64,000 bases of DNA, taken from positions 248,001-312,000 of the forward strand of contig NZ_SIRR01000007.1 in assembly GCF_011634895.1 (NCBI RefSeq), in the 5' to 3' direction. The notes under the pieces were generated by a model, which saw only the letters and a program-made list of their open reading frames with translations, was not told the DNA's origin and did not search any database. Shown here one piece after another: positions 36,544 to 44,094 of the stretch (position 1 is its first letter; every line of letters starts with the position of its first letter). The position numbers and the translations under genes were made by a program. This DNA comes from Rheinheimera pleomorphica (GTDB lineage: Bacteria > Pseudomonadota > Gammaproteobacteria > Enterobacterales > Alteromonadaceae).

Positions 36544-37692
36544 TTAGTCGAGAATAATATGTGGCACAAAACGTGAACTGTCTTTGGTGATCAGGCTGTT
36601 ATCTTCACGGATACCAATGCCAGCCGCGCTGTCGCCTACAACCCAGCTGCCAATCAGCGTGTAGTTGTTGTCAAACTTAGGTAATGGTGCCAGTTGCTGG
36701 CGGATATAACCATTGTCGTTATAGGGGCCGTCCTGTGTCAGCCGTTTGCCCTCGGTGGTCAACAGCTCAATATTGGCACCTTCGCGTGATAACAGCGGTT
36801 TGCGCAGCCAGCCAGGTTGTAAGCTGCTGCCATCATCAAAAAACGCCGGCAACAGGTTGGGGTGTCCCTGGTATTTTTGCCATAGCAACGGCAGTATACC
36901 TTTGTTAGATAACAGGCATTTCCATAGCGGCTCTATAAACTGGGTCTGACTGGTTAAAATGGTGCTGGCAAAGTCTTCCTGCAGCATAAATTCCCACGGG
37001 TATAACTTAAATAACCCCTGAATGGGGAAACCGTCTAAGTCGACCAGCTGGCCGTCAATATCGCCTAATTGTTCCAGTTGAATATAGCGGCAATTGACAC
37101 CGGCTTGCAGTGCGATATCCATCAGGTAGTCTACTGTGCCTTTGTCCTCAATGCTTTGTGTCACGCTGGCAAAGTAAAATGGCTGTGGCAGATTAAGTTC
37201 GCTAAAGGCTTGCTGCAGTTTATCCTGCAGTGAGTTGAACTGATCAGCCCCCTGCGGCAGGGTGCCGCGCATCAGCATATCTTCCAGCCAGACCCATTGG
37301 AAAAAGCCGGTTTCGAACAGTGAGGTGGGGGTGTCGTAATTCAGCTCTAACAGCTTGGCCGGGCCTTTGCCGTTATAGCTAAAGTCCATTCTGCCGTATA
37401 AATGCGGCTCTTTCGCGCGCCAACTGGCCAGCACTGCATCCCAGAAGGGCTCGGGGATCGCCAGCTGCGTCAGCTTTTGCTCGCTGGTGACAATATCATC
37501 AACCAGATCCAGTGCCATCTGATGCAGCTGTTCGGTTGGGTCTTCCAAATCCTGTTCAATTTGCGCCAGGCTGAATTGGTAATATGCTGTTTCATCCCAG
37601 TACGGCTCGCCGTCAAAGGTATGAAAGTTAAAACCAACACTTTCAGCAAAGGCTTTCCAGCCGGGGCGTGGATTGCAGTTAATGCGCTTCAT
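36544..37692 (-). CDS. Glutathionylspermidine synthase-family protein (YgiC/YjfC-type)
   Basis: The 382 residues match the length of E. coli YgiC and YjfC, ATP-grasp relatives of the synthetase half of glutathionylspermidine synthase. Visible blocks are GRMDFSYNGKGPAKLLELNYDTPTSL, GIFxLYPWEF-like (GLFKLYPWEFM), the ligand segment LSNKGILPLLWQKYQGHPNLLPAFFD, RKPLLSREGANI and the C-terminal SWVVGDSAAGIGIREDNSLITKDSSRFVPH. The natural substrate is not known; amide bond formation is inferred. It is the last of three genes with YgiB- and YjfL-like proteins, a set also found in E. coli. Confidence 0.92.
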   Translation of the reverse strand: MKRINCNPRPGWKAFAESVGFNFHTFDGEPYWDETAYYQFSLAQIEQDLEDPTEQLHQMALDLVDDIVTSEQKLTQLAIPEPFWDAVLASWRAKEPHLYGRMDFSYNGKGPAKLLELNYDTPTSLFETGFFQWVWLEDMLMRGTLPQGADQFNSLQDKLQQAFSELNLPQPFYFASVTQSIEDKGTVDYLMDIALQAGVNCRYIQLEQLGDIDGQLVDLDGFPIQGLFKLYPWEFMLQEDFASTILTSQTQFIEPLWKCLLSNKGILPLLWQKYQGHPNLLPAFFDDGSSLQPGWLRKPLLSREGANIELLTTEGKRLTQDGPYNDNGYIRQQLAPLPKFDNNYTLIGSWVVGDSAAGIGIREDNSLITKDSSRFVPHIILD

Positions 37693-37698
37693 GCTAAG

Positions 37699-38328
37699 TT
37701 AACCACCAAAGCTACTGCTGCTGCGCCTTGCTGCCTGCGCACCAAAGCCGCCACGGCGTGCCAGGCTGCCAGCTTTAGGTTGCACAGCCGACGGGCGGAT
37801 ACTGGTGGTGCCGGGTTGCGATGCGACAGCGGTGTTGGTCGCGGTACGAAAAGTGCTGCGATCATCGCGTGATTTATACAGCGGCTGGTTTGGCACCGGG
37901 CTGCGCGCGGCACTGGCAGTTTGCTGTTGCGGTGCACTGGCCATGCCGCCGCGGTTTAACATTTGCCCGGCCATAAAGCCCATCATCATTGGCATAAAAA
38001 AGCCGCTGCTTTGCTGGCTTTGTTGTGGGGCTGTTTCAGTGTTGTTCGCGGCTAAAACCGGCGCGCTTTCGCACTGGCCGATGCCGAAATCGGTTTCACA
38101 TTCCTGCTTATTGGCATAACGCGGTGCCACTTGCGGATGCAAGGCTTTAGCTTCGGCAAAGGCGGCTTTACATTCGGCTGGTGGGTTGTAGTAAGCGGCG
38201 CATTCGTCCGGCGTGTTAAATACCTGCACTTCAACCGGTTTTTCGCCGCAACCGGCCAGCACCAGGCCTGCGGCAGGCACCATCATAATCAGACGCGCGG
38301 TTTTGCTGCGTTTAAATTGTTTGTTCAT
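37699..38328 (-). CDS. DUF1190 lipoprotein (YgiB/YjfM-type)
   Basis: A 209-residue protein with a hydrophobic N-terminus ending in LVLAGCGEK, a lipobox with Cys26. The Cys-containing core (FNTPDECAAYYNPPAECKAAFAEA, YANKQECETDFGIGQC) is the mark of the DUF1190/UPF0441 family. Downstream it is Gln-, Ser- and Arg-rich and low in complexity, ending RRSSSSFGG. It is six bases upstream of the ygiC-type gene and probably acts with it at the envelope. Function unknown. Confidence 0.9.
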   Translation of the reverse strand: MNKQFKRSKTARLIMMVPAAGLVLAGCGEKPVEVQVFNTPDECAAYYNPPAECKAAFAEAKALHPQVAPRYANKQECETDFGIGQCESAPVLAANNTETAPQQSQQSSGFFMPMMMGFMAGQMLNRGGMASAPQQQTASAARSPVPNQPLYKSRDDRSTFRTATNTAVASQPGTTSIRPSAVQPKAGSLARRGGFGAQAARRSSSSFGG

Positions 38329-38338
38329 GCCTTACTCC

Positions 38339-38752
38339 CTAGTAGCTCATACAGGCGGCGTTTAACATACCTACTGTTACGGAGCAGGCGGCAGAGAAAA
38401 TACCGGCCGCCAGCTCACCCTGCGTAATACGTTGTGGCAGCTGTTTTAGCGCAGCGCTGCTGAGCAGGAAAGTCAGCACCTGCACTAGCAGGGCCACGCC
38501 GCCCCAGATGGCGCAATCGAGTAATGACATAGAGTGGGTAATGGCGCTGGCCAGCGGCCAGGCGAAGCCAATAATGGCGCCGGCAAAGGCCACGGCAGCG
38601 GCCGGGTTATTGGCGCGGATCAGGCCAAACTCATCATGCGGTGTTACCCAGGTATATAGCCGGACAAACAGCAATAACAGGGCTATAGCCATTGCAAAAT
38701 AAGCCGCAAAAGCGGGCAGGCCAGCCAATGAAGTTAAGGCAGTATCTAACAT
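38339..38752 (-). CDS. DUF350 inner membrane protein (YjfL-type)
   Basis: 137 residues with four hydrophobic helices (about 12-30, 45-65, 75-92, 112-132), the size and pattern of UPF0719/DUF350 proteins. These are usually next to YgiB- and YgiC-type genes, as here. First gene of the operon; the next start lies 10 bases behind its stop. No function is known for the set; links to envelope stress are suggested for relatives only. Confidence 0.88.
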   Translation of the reverse strand: MLDTALTSLAGLPAFAAYFAMAIALLLLFVRLYTWVTPHDEFGLIRANNPAAAVAFAGAIIGFAWPLASAITHSMSLLDCAIWGGVALLVQVLTFLLSSAALKQLPQRITQGELAAGIFSAACSVTVGMLNAACMSY

Positions 38753-38964
38753 GGAATATCCTTCGGTTAAATCGTCTGGCGCTGATCCTGCGTAAAATTA
38801 GCGCTCAGTTCAAGTTAAATCCGCTGTGGTGCGGCAGTTATTTATCGCAGATAGCACCGCACTTAACGGTTAACCGCTGGACAGCCGTGATCTGATACCT
38901 ACACTGGCGCTGTAACACTAACCATGAAAAGTACAACAAAATGACTTTCAACCAGGAACCGATG

Positions 38965-41037
38965 ATGAAAAAAATGACGACAGTGGCGCTGAGTATAGCG
39001 CTGGCACTGGGGGTGGCCGGCTGCTCAAACAGCACAGCCAATACCGACCACAACACAAAGCAAACCGTGGCAGTAGCAAGCGCGGGCTTAAGCTCAGGCA
39101 TTACACTGGGCAATATGGATACCAGCGTAGCGCCGCAACAGGATTTTTTCCGCTATGTTAACGGCAGCTGGCTGGACAATACCGAGATCCCAGCGGATAA
39201 AGCGCGCTGGGGCAGCTTTGATGAACTGCGCGAAAACGCCGAAAAGCAGGTGCTGGCGATAGTGCAGCAGCTGGCGGCAGAGCAACATGCCAAAGGCAGT
39301 GATGGCCAGAAGATTGCTGATCTGTATAACTCGTTTCTGGATGAGCAACTGGCCGAGGTGCTGGGTTTAAACCCACTGCGCGGCGAGCTGGCGGCGATTG
39401 ATAACCTGAAAAGCCATGCCGATTTAACCACCCTCTGGGGCAACTGGCAGCGCTACCGGATGGGCACGCCGGTAGTGGTTTATGTTGGTCAGGATCAGAA
39501 ACAGTCTGATCAATACATTACCGGTGCTTCGCAAAGTGGCTTAGGTTTGCCAGACCGTGATTATTACTTAAAAGACGATGCCCGTTCCAAAGAGCTGCTG
39601 CAACAATACCAGGCCTTTATCGCCCAGCTGTGGACGTTGGCCGGTTTTGACAACGCCGAGCAGGTGGCGGCCGATATCGTTGCGCTGGAAAAGCAGATTG
39701 CCGCTGCGCACTGGAGCCGGGTACAAAACCGCGACCGTAACGCTACCTACAACAAGCTGACATTAGCTGAGTTAAATAAACTGGCGCCGGGCTTTGACTG
39801 GCAGGCGTTTTTAGCGGCAGCAGACCTGGCTGACATTGAGCAGTTAGTGGTGCGTCAACCGACCTATTTTACCGCTTTTGCTAAGCTGCAGGCACAAACG
39901 CCGGTTAAGCAGTGGCAGCAATATTTGAAGTTTCATTTATTGCGCAGCAATGCCAATAACCTGAATAAAGCCTTTGTCGATGCCAGCTTCGACTTTTACG
40001 GCAAAACGCTAAATGGCTTGCAGGAGCAGCGCAGCCGCGAGAAACGCGCGGTCAGCCTGGTGGATAATAACCTCGGCTTTATGGTCGGTAAAAAGTTTGT
40101 TGAACAATACTTTAAACCTGAAGCCAAGGCGCGGATGGATCAGATGATTGAAAACCTGCGCGGCGCGTTTCGCCAGTCGATTGATGAGCTGGAGTGGATG
40201 AGCCCGGTCACGAAAAAGCAGGCACAAATTAAGCTGGCCAAATTTAACACCAAAATTGGCTACCCGGATAAATGGCGTGACTACAGCTGTGTTGAAATTA
40301 ACGCGACTGACTTAATCGGCAACCTGCGCCGCAGCGCCGAGTGTGAATATAAGCGCACCATTGGTCGTTTAGGCAAGCCTGTCGATCGCACAGAATGGGG
40401 CATGACACCGCAGACGGTTAACGCTTACTACAGCTCAACGATGAACGAAATTGTGTTTCCGGCCGCGATTTTACAGCCGCCGTTTTTCAACGTAGAGGCG
40501 GACGATGCAGTAAATTACGGTGCTATTGGTGGTGTCATTGGCCATGAATTTACCCACGGTTTTGACGATCAGGGCCGCCGCTCAGACGGTGATGGTAACC
40601 TGCGTGACTGGTGGACCGAGCAGGACGCGGCGCAATTCCAGCAACGTGCCCAGCTCATGGTCGACCAATACAGTGCCTTTAACCCGATTGACGATTTACA
40701 CCTGCAGGGCGCGCTGGGGTTGGGCGAAAATATCGCTGACTTAGGCGGCTTAACAGTATCGTATAAGGCATACCAAAACTCGCTGCAAGGCCAGAGCGGT
40801 GCGGTGATCGATGGCTTTACGGCTGAACAGCGCTTCTTTATGGGCTGGGGCCAGGTATGGCGGATTAAATTCCGTGACGAAGCCCTGCGTCAGCAAGTGA
40901 TCACCGGGCCACACTCACCGGGCATGTACCGCGTGCTGGGCACCTTGTCGAATATGCCAGAGTTTTATCAGGCGTTTGACGTTAAGCCGGGCGATGGTAT
41001 GTATCGCGACGAAAAAGTGCGGGTGAAAATCTGGTAA
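38965..41037 (+). CDS. M13-family zinc metallopeptidase lipoprotein (PepO/neprilysin-like)
   Basis: A 690-residue endopeptidase that cleaves short peptides outside the cytoplasm. The precursor has a lipobox at LGVAGC. The zinc site is HEFTH (His527, His531, with Glu528 catalytic) and the third ligand Glu588 in GENIADLGG. The family blocks VNAYYSSTMNEIVFPAAILQ, GHEFTHGFDDQGRR and the C-terminal GPHSPGMYRVLGTLSNMPEF are all present. AGGAA lies three and six bases before ATGs at 38962 and 38965; the second is preferred, and an ATG at 38941 is unlikely. It stands alone, with a terminator behind it. Confidence 0.95.
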   Translation: MKKMTTVALSIALALGVAGCSNSTANTDHNTKQTVAVASAGLSSGITLGNMDTSVAPQQDFFRYVNGSWLDNTEIPADKARWGSFDELRENAEKQVLAIVQQLAAEQHAKGSDGQKIADLYNSFLDEQLAEVLGLNPLRGELAAIDNLKSHADLTTLWGNWQRYRMGTPVVVYVGQDQKQSDQYITGASQSGLGLPDRDYYLKDDARSKELLQQYQAFIAQLWTLAGFDNAEQVAADIVALEKQIAAAHWSRVQNRDRNATYNKLTLAELNKLAPGFDWQAFLAAADLADIEQLVVRQPTYFTAFAKLQAQTPVKQWQQYLKFHLLRSNANNLNKAFVDASFDFYGKTLNGLQEQRSREKRAVSLVDNNLGFMVGKKFVEQYFKPEAKARMDQMIENLRGAFRQSIDELEWMSPVTKKQAQIKLAKFNTKIGYPDKWRDYSCVEINATDLIGNLRRSAECEYKRTIGRLGKPVDRTEWGMTPQTVNAYYSSTMNEIVFPAAILQPPFFNVEADDAVNYGAIGGVIGHEFTHGFDDQGRRSDGDGNLRDWWTEQDAAQFQQRAQLMVDQYSAFNPIDDLHLQGALGLGENIADLGGLTVSYKAYQNSLQGQSGAVIDGFTAEQRFFMGWGQVWRIKFRDEALRQQVITGPHSPGMYRVLGTLSNMPEFYQAFDVKPGDGMYRDEKVRVKIW

Positions 41038-41054
41038 CTTAATGTTATTGAAAT

Positions 41055-41081
41055 AAAAAACCGCCACTTCGGCGGTTTTTT
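41055..41081. terminator. Bidirectional terminator between M13 peptidase and malQ
   Basis: AAAAAACCGCC (41055-41065) pairs with GGCGGTTTTTT (41071-41081) around ACTTC; A- and T-runs make it suitable for both converging genes. Confidence 0.9.
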
Positions 41082-41096
41082 ATTTCAGACGATGCG

Positions 41097-43250
41097 TTAC
41101 TGCCGCGCCGCTTTAATCTCGGCGATTAGTTGCAACACATCGTCACGCTGTAGAATTTGGTCGATATTCTCCACCAGTTTACGCCGCCAGTTTGGGTATT
41201 CGGTACTGGTGCCCGGGATATTCACCGGCGTAGCCATCAGCAATAAGTCTTCCAGCTGAAACGCCAGCAACTTGGCGGGTTGGCGGGCGGTGAATAAATG
41301 GCTGGCACGAATAAGCTTAGCGTAATCGGCCTGGCTGTAGTCAGTGTCCGGCAGTTGCAAACGGGCGCACATCAGGCGTTTTTCATCGGCGCGCAGCTGA
41401 TACAGGCTGTCGGCGACCTGTGGGCTGGGGAATAAATCCAGCTGGTGGCGCAACGCCAAATCGTGTTCCTGCCAGTAGCCAACCAGTGTTGGCATATCAT
41501 GGGTGGTTACCGTGGCCAGCGCCAACTCGGGGTAAGTTTGTGCGGCATGGTCATAACTGCCGGCTTTTTGTTCCAGCATAAATACCCGGTACGACAGCAC
41601 CTGATACTGTGCCATTAAATGGCTGATCTCCACCGGTACCGTGCCTAAGTCTTCACCTATGACCACACAGCTGTTGCGCTGGCTTTCCAGTGCCAGAATG
41701 GCGAACAGGTCGGCTGCCGGAAAACGCAGATAGGCGCCGGCAGTGGCATCGCTGCCAATAGGGCAGCACCATAACCGTAGTAGCGCCATCACATGGTCCA
41801 GTCGCAGTGCGCCGGCGTAGCGCATATTGGCCTGAATAAGCTCAATAAAAGGTTTATAGGCTTTTTGCCGCAAGGTTTTCGGGTTAAATGCCAGCAGGCC
41901 CCAGTTTTGGCCTTTGGGGGCCATGATATCGGCCGGTGCACCGACACTTAAATCCATGTAATAGTCTTCTGGTGCGCCCCAGCTTTCGGCGCTGCTGCGA
42001 CTGGTGCCTACCGCCACATCGCAATACAAGCCAATGGCCATGCCCGCTTGCTGGCATAAGCGTTTCACGTCAGCCAGTTGTAATTGCGCCTGCCATTGCA
42101 AGTACAGTTGTTGCTCTACTTCGTCGCGGTGTGCAGCGGCAAATTCAGCGACAGCAGCACTGTCTGGCTTACGCAGTTGCTCAGGGAAGTTTTGCCAGGC
42201 AGCCATGCCCCAGTCCTGCGCAAACAGCTTACCTTGCAGTACCTGATGAATGGCCAACTGCGTCAGGCTTAGGCCGCCTTGTTCGACAAAAGTATGGAAT
42301 TGTTGTGCCCGGGCGGTGTTTTTGGCCAGATGTTGCTGTTTAAAGTGCTGAAACAACAAGGTTGCAATGTGTTTTTTAACCGCCGCTACGCCGGGGTAAT
42401 CGACATCTGAGCTGGCACGCAATTCAGTCAGCCGCTGTTGAAACGCCGCGCTGCTGACTTCAGTTTGGGCGGCAGCACACTCGGCATAGTCAGCGGTGTG
42501 CTCCAGGGCAACATATTGCGTATTCAGCCACAACCGGCTATTCGGGCTGTAAGGGCTACAATCTTGCGGTAATTCGGGATACAACGCATGCAGTGGGTTT
42601 AAACCAATAAAATCAACACCTTGTGCTGCAAGCGGCATTATCATCTGTTGCAAGTCGATAAAGTCACCCAGGCCCCAGTTGCGCTCTGACCGCACCGCGT
42701 ACAGCTGCAAAGCCGGACCAAAGGTTTTGTGTAATACGGCTTTGTCGTGCAGCTGAAAGCAGCGCTGCGGTGTGATGATCAGTTGCTGATGATAGTGCGC
42801 GCTGGCGTTGCTAAGGCGTAGCTGGTGGTAACCCAACGGCAGGCTGATATCTAAACTTAGCTCGGCGGCCAGTACTTCGCCCTGGCTGGTAAGCTGGCGG
42901 GCACAGATATCGCTGGCGCTAAGGGTTAGTTGGCCACTGAATTGCTGCTGCTCTTCAGTGGTGATTTGCCACTGCCAGTCGCTCAGCGCGTTATGCTGCA
43001 GTTGTTGCAGCCGGATGCGCAGTGTTTGGCCTTGCTGACACACTGTTACCGGTGCTATCACTTCCAGCCAGGGTTGTTCATTAAGCTGGTTGATTTGCTG
43101 TTGTATGGCTGGCTCAGAGCTTAAGTCGAAGCCCATGGCCTGTAAAATCGCCTGTTGTTTATCCAGGCTGATCACTTCAGTATGGCCCTGCGCATGTACA
43201 TAGCTGTCTTGCAGACCCGCCAGGGTAGCGAGTTGCTTAATTAATTCCAT
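41097..43250 (-). CDS. malQ: 4-alpha-glucanotransferase (amylomaltase)
   Basis: MalQ moves alpha-1,4-glucan segments between maltodextrins in the cytoplasm, releasing glucose. The 717-residue GH77 protein shows the nucleophile segment ALRLDHVMALLRLW, the acid VVIGEDLGTVP and TTHDMPTLVGYW, all in the expected order. An N-terminal beta domain of about 150 residues is typical of the enterobacterial type. Its start lies inside the AraC-type gene by 14 bases, so the regulator and enzyme should be translated from one mRNA. With the pullulanase and the two TonB receptors it forms a starch/maltodextrin locus. Confidence 0.95.
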   Translation of the reverse strand: MELIKQLATLAGLQDSYVHAQGHTEVISLDKQQAILQAMGFDLSSEPAIQQQINQLNEQPWLEVIAPVTVCQQGQTLRIRLQQLQHNALSDWQWQITTEEQQQFSGQLTLSASDICARQLTSQGEVLAAELSLDISLPLGYHQLRLSNASAHYHQQLIITPQRCFQLHDKAVLHKTFGPALQLYAVRSERNWGLGDFIDLQQMIMPLAAQGVDFIGLNPLHALYPELPQDCSPYSPNSRLWLNTQYVALEHTADYAECAAAQTEVSSAAFQQRLTELRASSDVDYPGVAAVKKHIATLLFQHFKQQHLAKNTARAQQFHTFVEQGGLSLTQLAIHQVLQGKLFAQDWGMAAWQNFPEQLRKPDSAAVAEFAAAHRDEVEQQLYLQWQAQLQLADVKRLCQQAGMAIGLYCDVAVGTSRSSAESWGAPEDYYMDLSVGAPADIMAPKGQNWGLLAFNPKTLRQKAYKPFIELIQANMRYAGALRLDHVMALLRLWCCPIGSDATAGAYLRFPAADLFAILALESQRNSCVVIGEDLGTVPVEISHLMAQYQVLSYRVFMLEQKAGSYDHAAQTYPELALATVTTHDMPTLVGYWQEHDLALRHQLDLFPSPQVADSLYQLRADEKRLMCARLQLPDTDYSQADYAKLIRASHLFTARQPAKLLAFQLEDLLLMATPVNIPGTSTEYPNWRRKLVENIDQILQRDDVLQLIAEIKAARQ

Positions 43251-43686
43251 AATTCACCTGTAACAGCGCGCCAGGCGCACTAAGATATTGACTCCGTGCC
43301 GCCGTGGGCGACTTGCGCTGGCGAAACACACCCGGAGAGCAGCCTTGCCAGCACTTAAAGGCTTTTTGAAAACTGCTTTGCTCTTCAAAACCAAGCTGAA
43401 AGGCAATTTGTTGCAAACTCAACGTACTGTGTTGCAAATACTGCTGCGCTAACTGATGCCGGCACTGACATACCAGCTCGCGAAAACTGCTGTCTGTTTG
43501 TTGCAACAGCCGCTGCAGCGTGCGGCTACTCATATGCAAGGCCCTGGCAGCATCAGACAATCTGGGTGCCTGAGGTAATTGCTGCAAAATATAATGCCGT
43601 AACTGCGTCAGCACCTGTTGTGTCAGGTTTAACTGCCCCTGGCTAAGTGGTTGTGCAGTGCCCGGTTTGTGGCTAATCGTGGTCAT
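43237..43686 (-). CDS. Short AraC-family regulator (DNA-binding domain only)
   Basis: 149 residues make up little more than an AraC/XylS DNA-binding domain: the first helix-turn-helix is LSDAARALHMSSRTLQRLLQQTDSSFRELV and the second LSLQQIAFQLGFEEQSSFQKAFKCWQGCSPGVFR. There is no room for a sugar-binding domain, unlike AraC itself (292 residues). A short Gln-rich N-terminus precedes it. It overlaps malQ by 14 bases and is divergent from the TonB receptor gene, with palindromic operators in between. It is probably a local activator of the maltodextrin genes; another signal must be sensed elsewhere. Confidence 0.9.
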   Translation of the reverse strand: MTTISHKPGTAQPLSQGQLNLTQQVLTQLRHYILQQLPQAPRLSDAARALHMSSRTLQRLLQQTDSSFRELVCQCRHQLAQQYLQHSTLSLQQIAFQLGFEEQSSFQKAFKCWQGCSPGVFRQRKSPTAARSQYLSAPGALLQVNYGIN

Positions 43687-43787
43687 AGTGTGCTCCCGCC
43701 TGGCAGCACAGCAAGTCCAAATGTTTGCTACGTTCTGCCATTTACCGGTGCAAGCATAAATCAGCCTTGTAGGTTTATTAAACCTGC

Positions 43788-43801
43788 TGCATACGTATGC
43801 A
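43788..43801. promoter_or_regulatory. Operator-like palindrome near araC-malQ (MalR-like)
   Basis: TGCATACGTATGCA is a perfect 14-base palindrome with a central CG, as in LacI-family operators, 102 bases before the regulator start. It differs from the two receptor sites only at position 3 and its mirror. Confidence 0.6.
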
Positions 43802-43962
43802 ATAAAAATATCATTAATCCAGCCGGCTCAGTGCCGACGTAGATCTGCTATACCTAAAGCCACTACGCAGTGTCGAAAAGGCGGCTGGGCCTGATGTGGC
43901 GCAGTGCACTCCTGTGGTGCAAAGTACTGAGAGCTTGCTCTGCTTTGGGGAAAATTAGTAAT

Positions 43963-43980
43963 TATGAATACGTATTCATA
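43963..43980. promoter_or_regulatory. Operator-like palindrome before TonB receptor 2 (MalR-like)
   Basis: TATGAATACGTATTCATA is a perfect 18-base palindrome, 115 bases before the receptor start at 44095. Its core TGAATACGTATTCA is identical to that at 50015. Confidence 0.65.
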
Positions 43981-44094
43981 TTGAGCTGTTGACCTAATAA
44001 GTTTAATAAATAGCCTTAGACAAAAGTCTGGTTGTACTGCAACGCTGCGCTTACAGCGGCAGGCAACACAAACAACACACCGGGGATGAAGGAC

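Larger units (their letters stand above)
43687..44094. promoter_or_regulatory. Divergent araC-malQ / TonB receptor control region
   Basis: The 408 bases between the divergent starts hold no convincing gene. They contain two perfect palindromes of the TGnATACGTATnCA type at 43788-43801 and 43963-43980, one on the side of each start. The sequence after the second, ATATTGAGC...GACCTAATAAGTTTAATAA, recurs in similar form in front of the second receptor gene. Confidence 0.65.

Noticed and set aside
37402-37872. Plus-strand open frame of 156 codons across the ygiC and ygiB genes
   Set aside because: Antisense to two well-supported genes and without domain or ribosome site.
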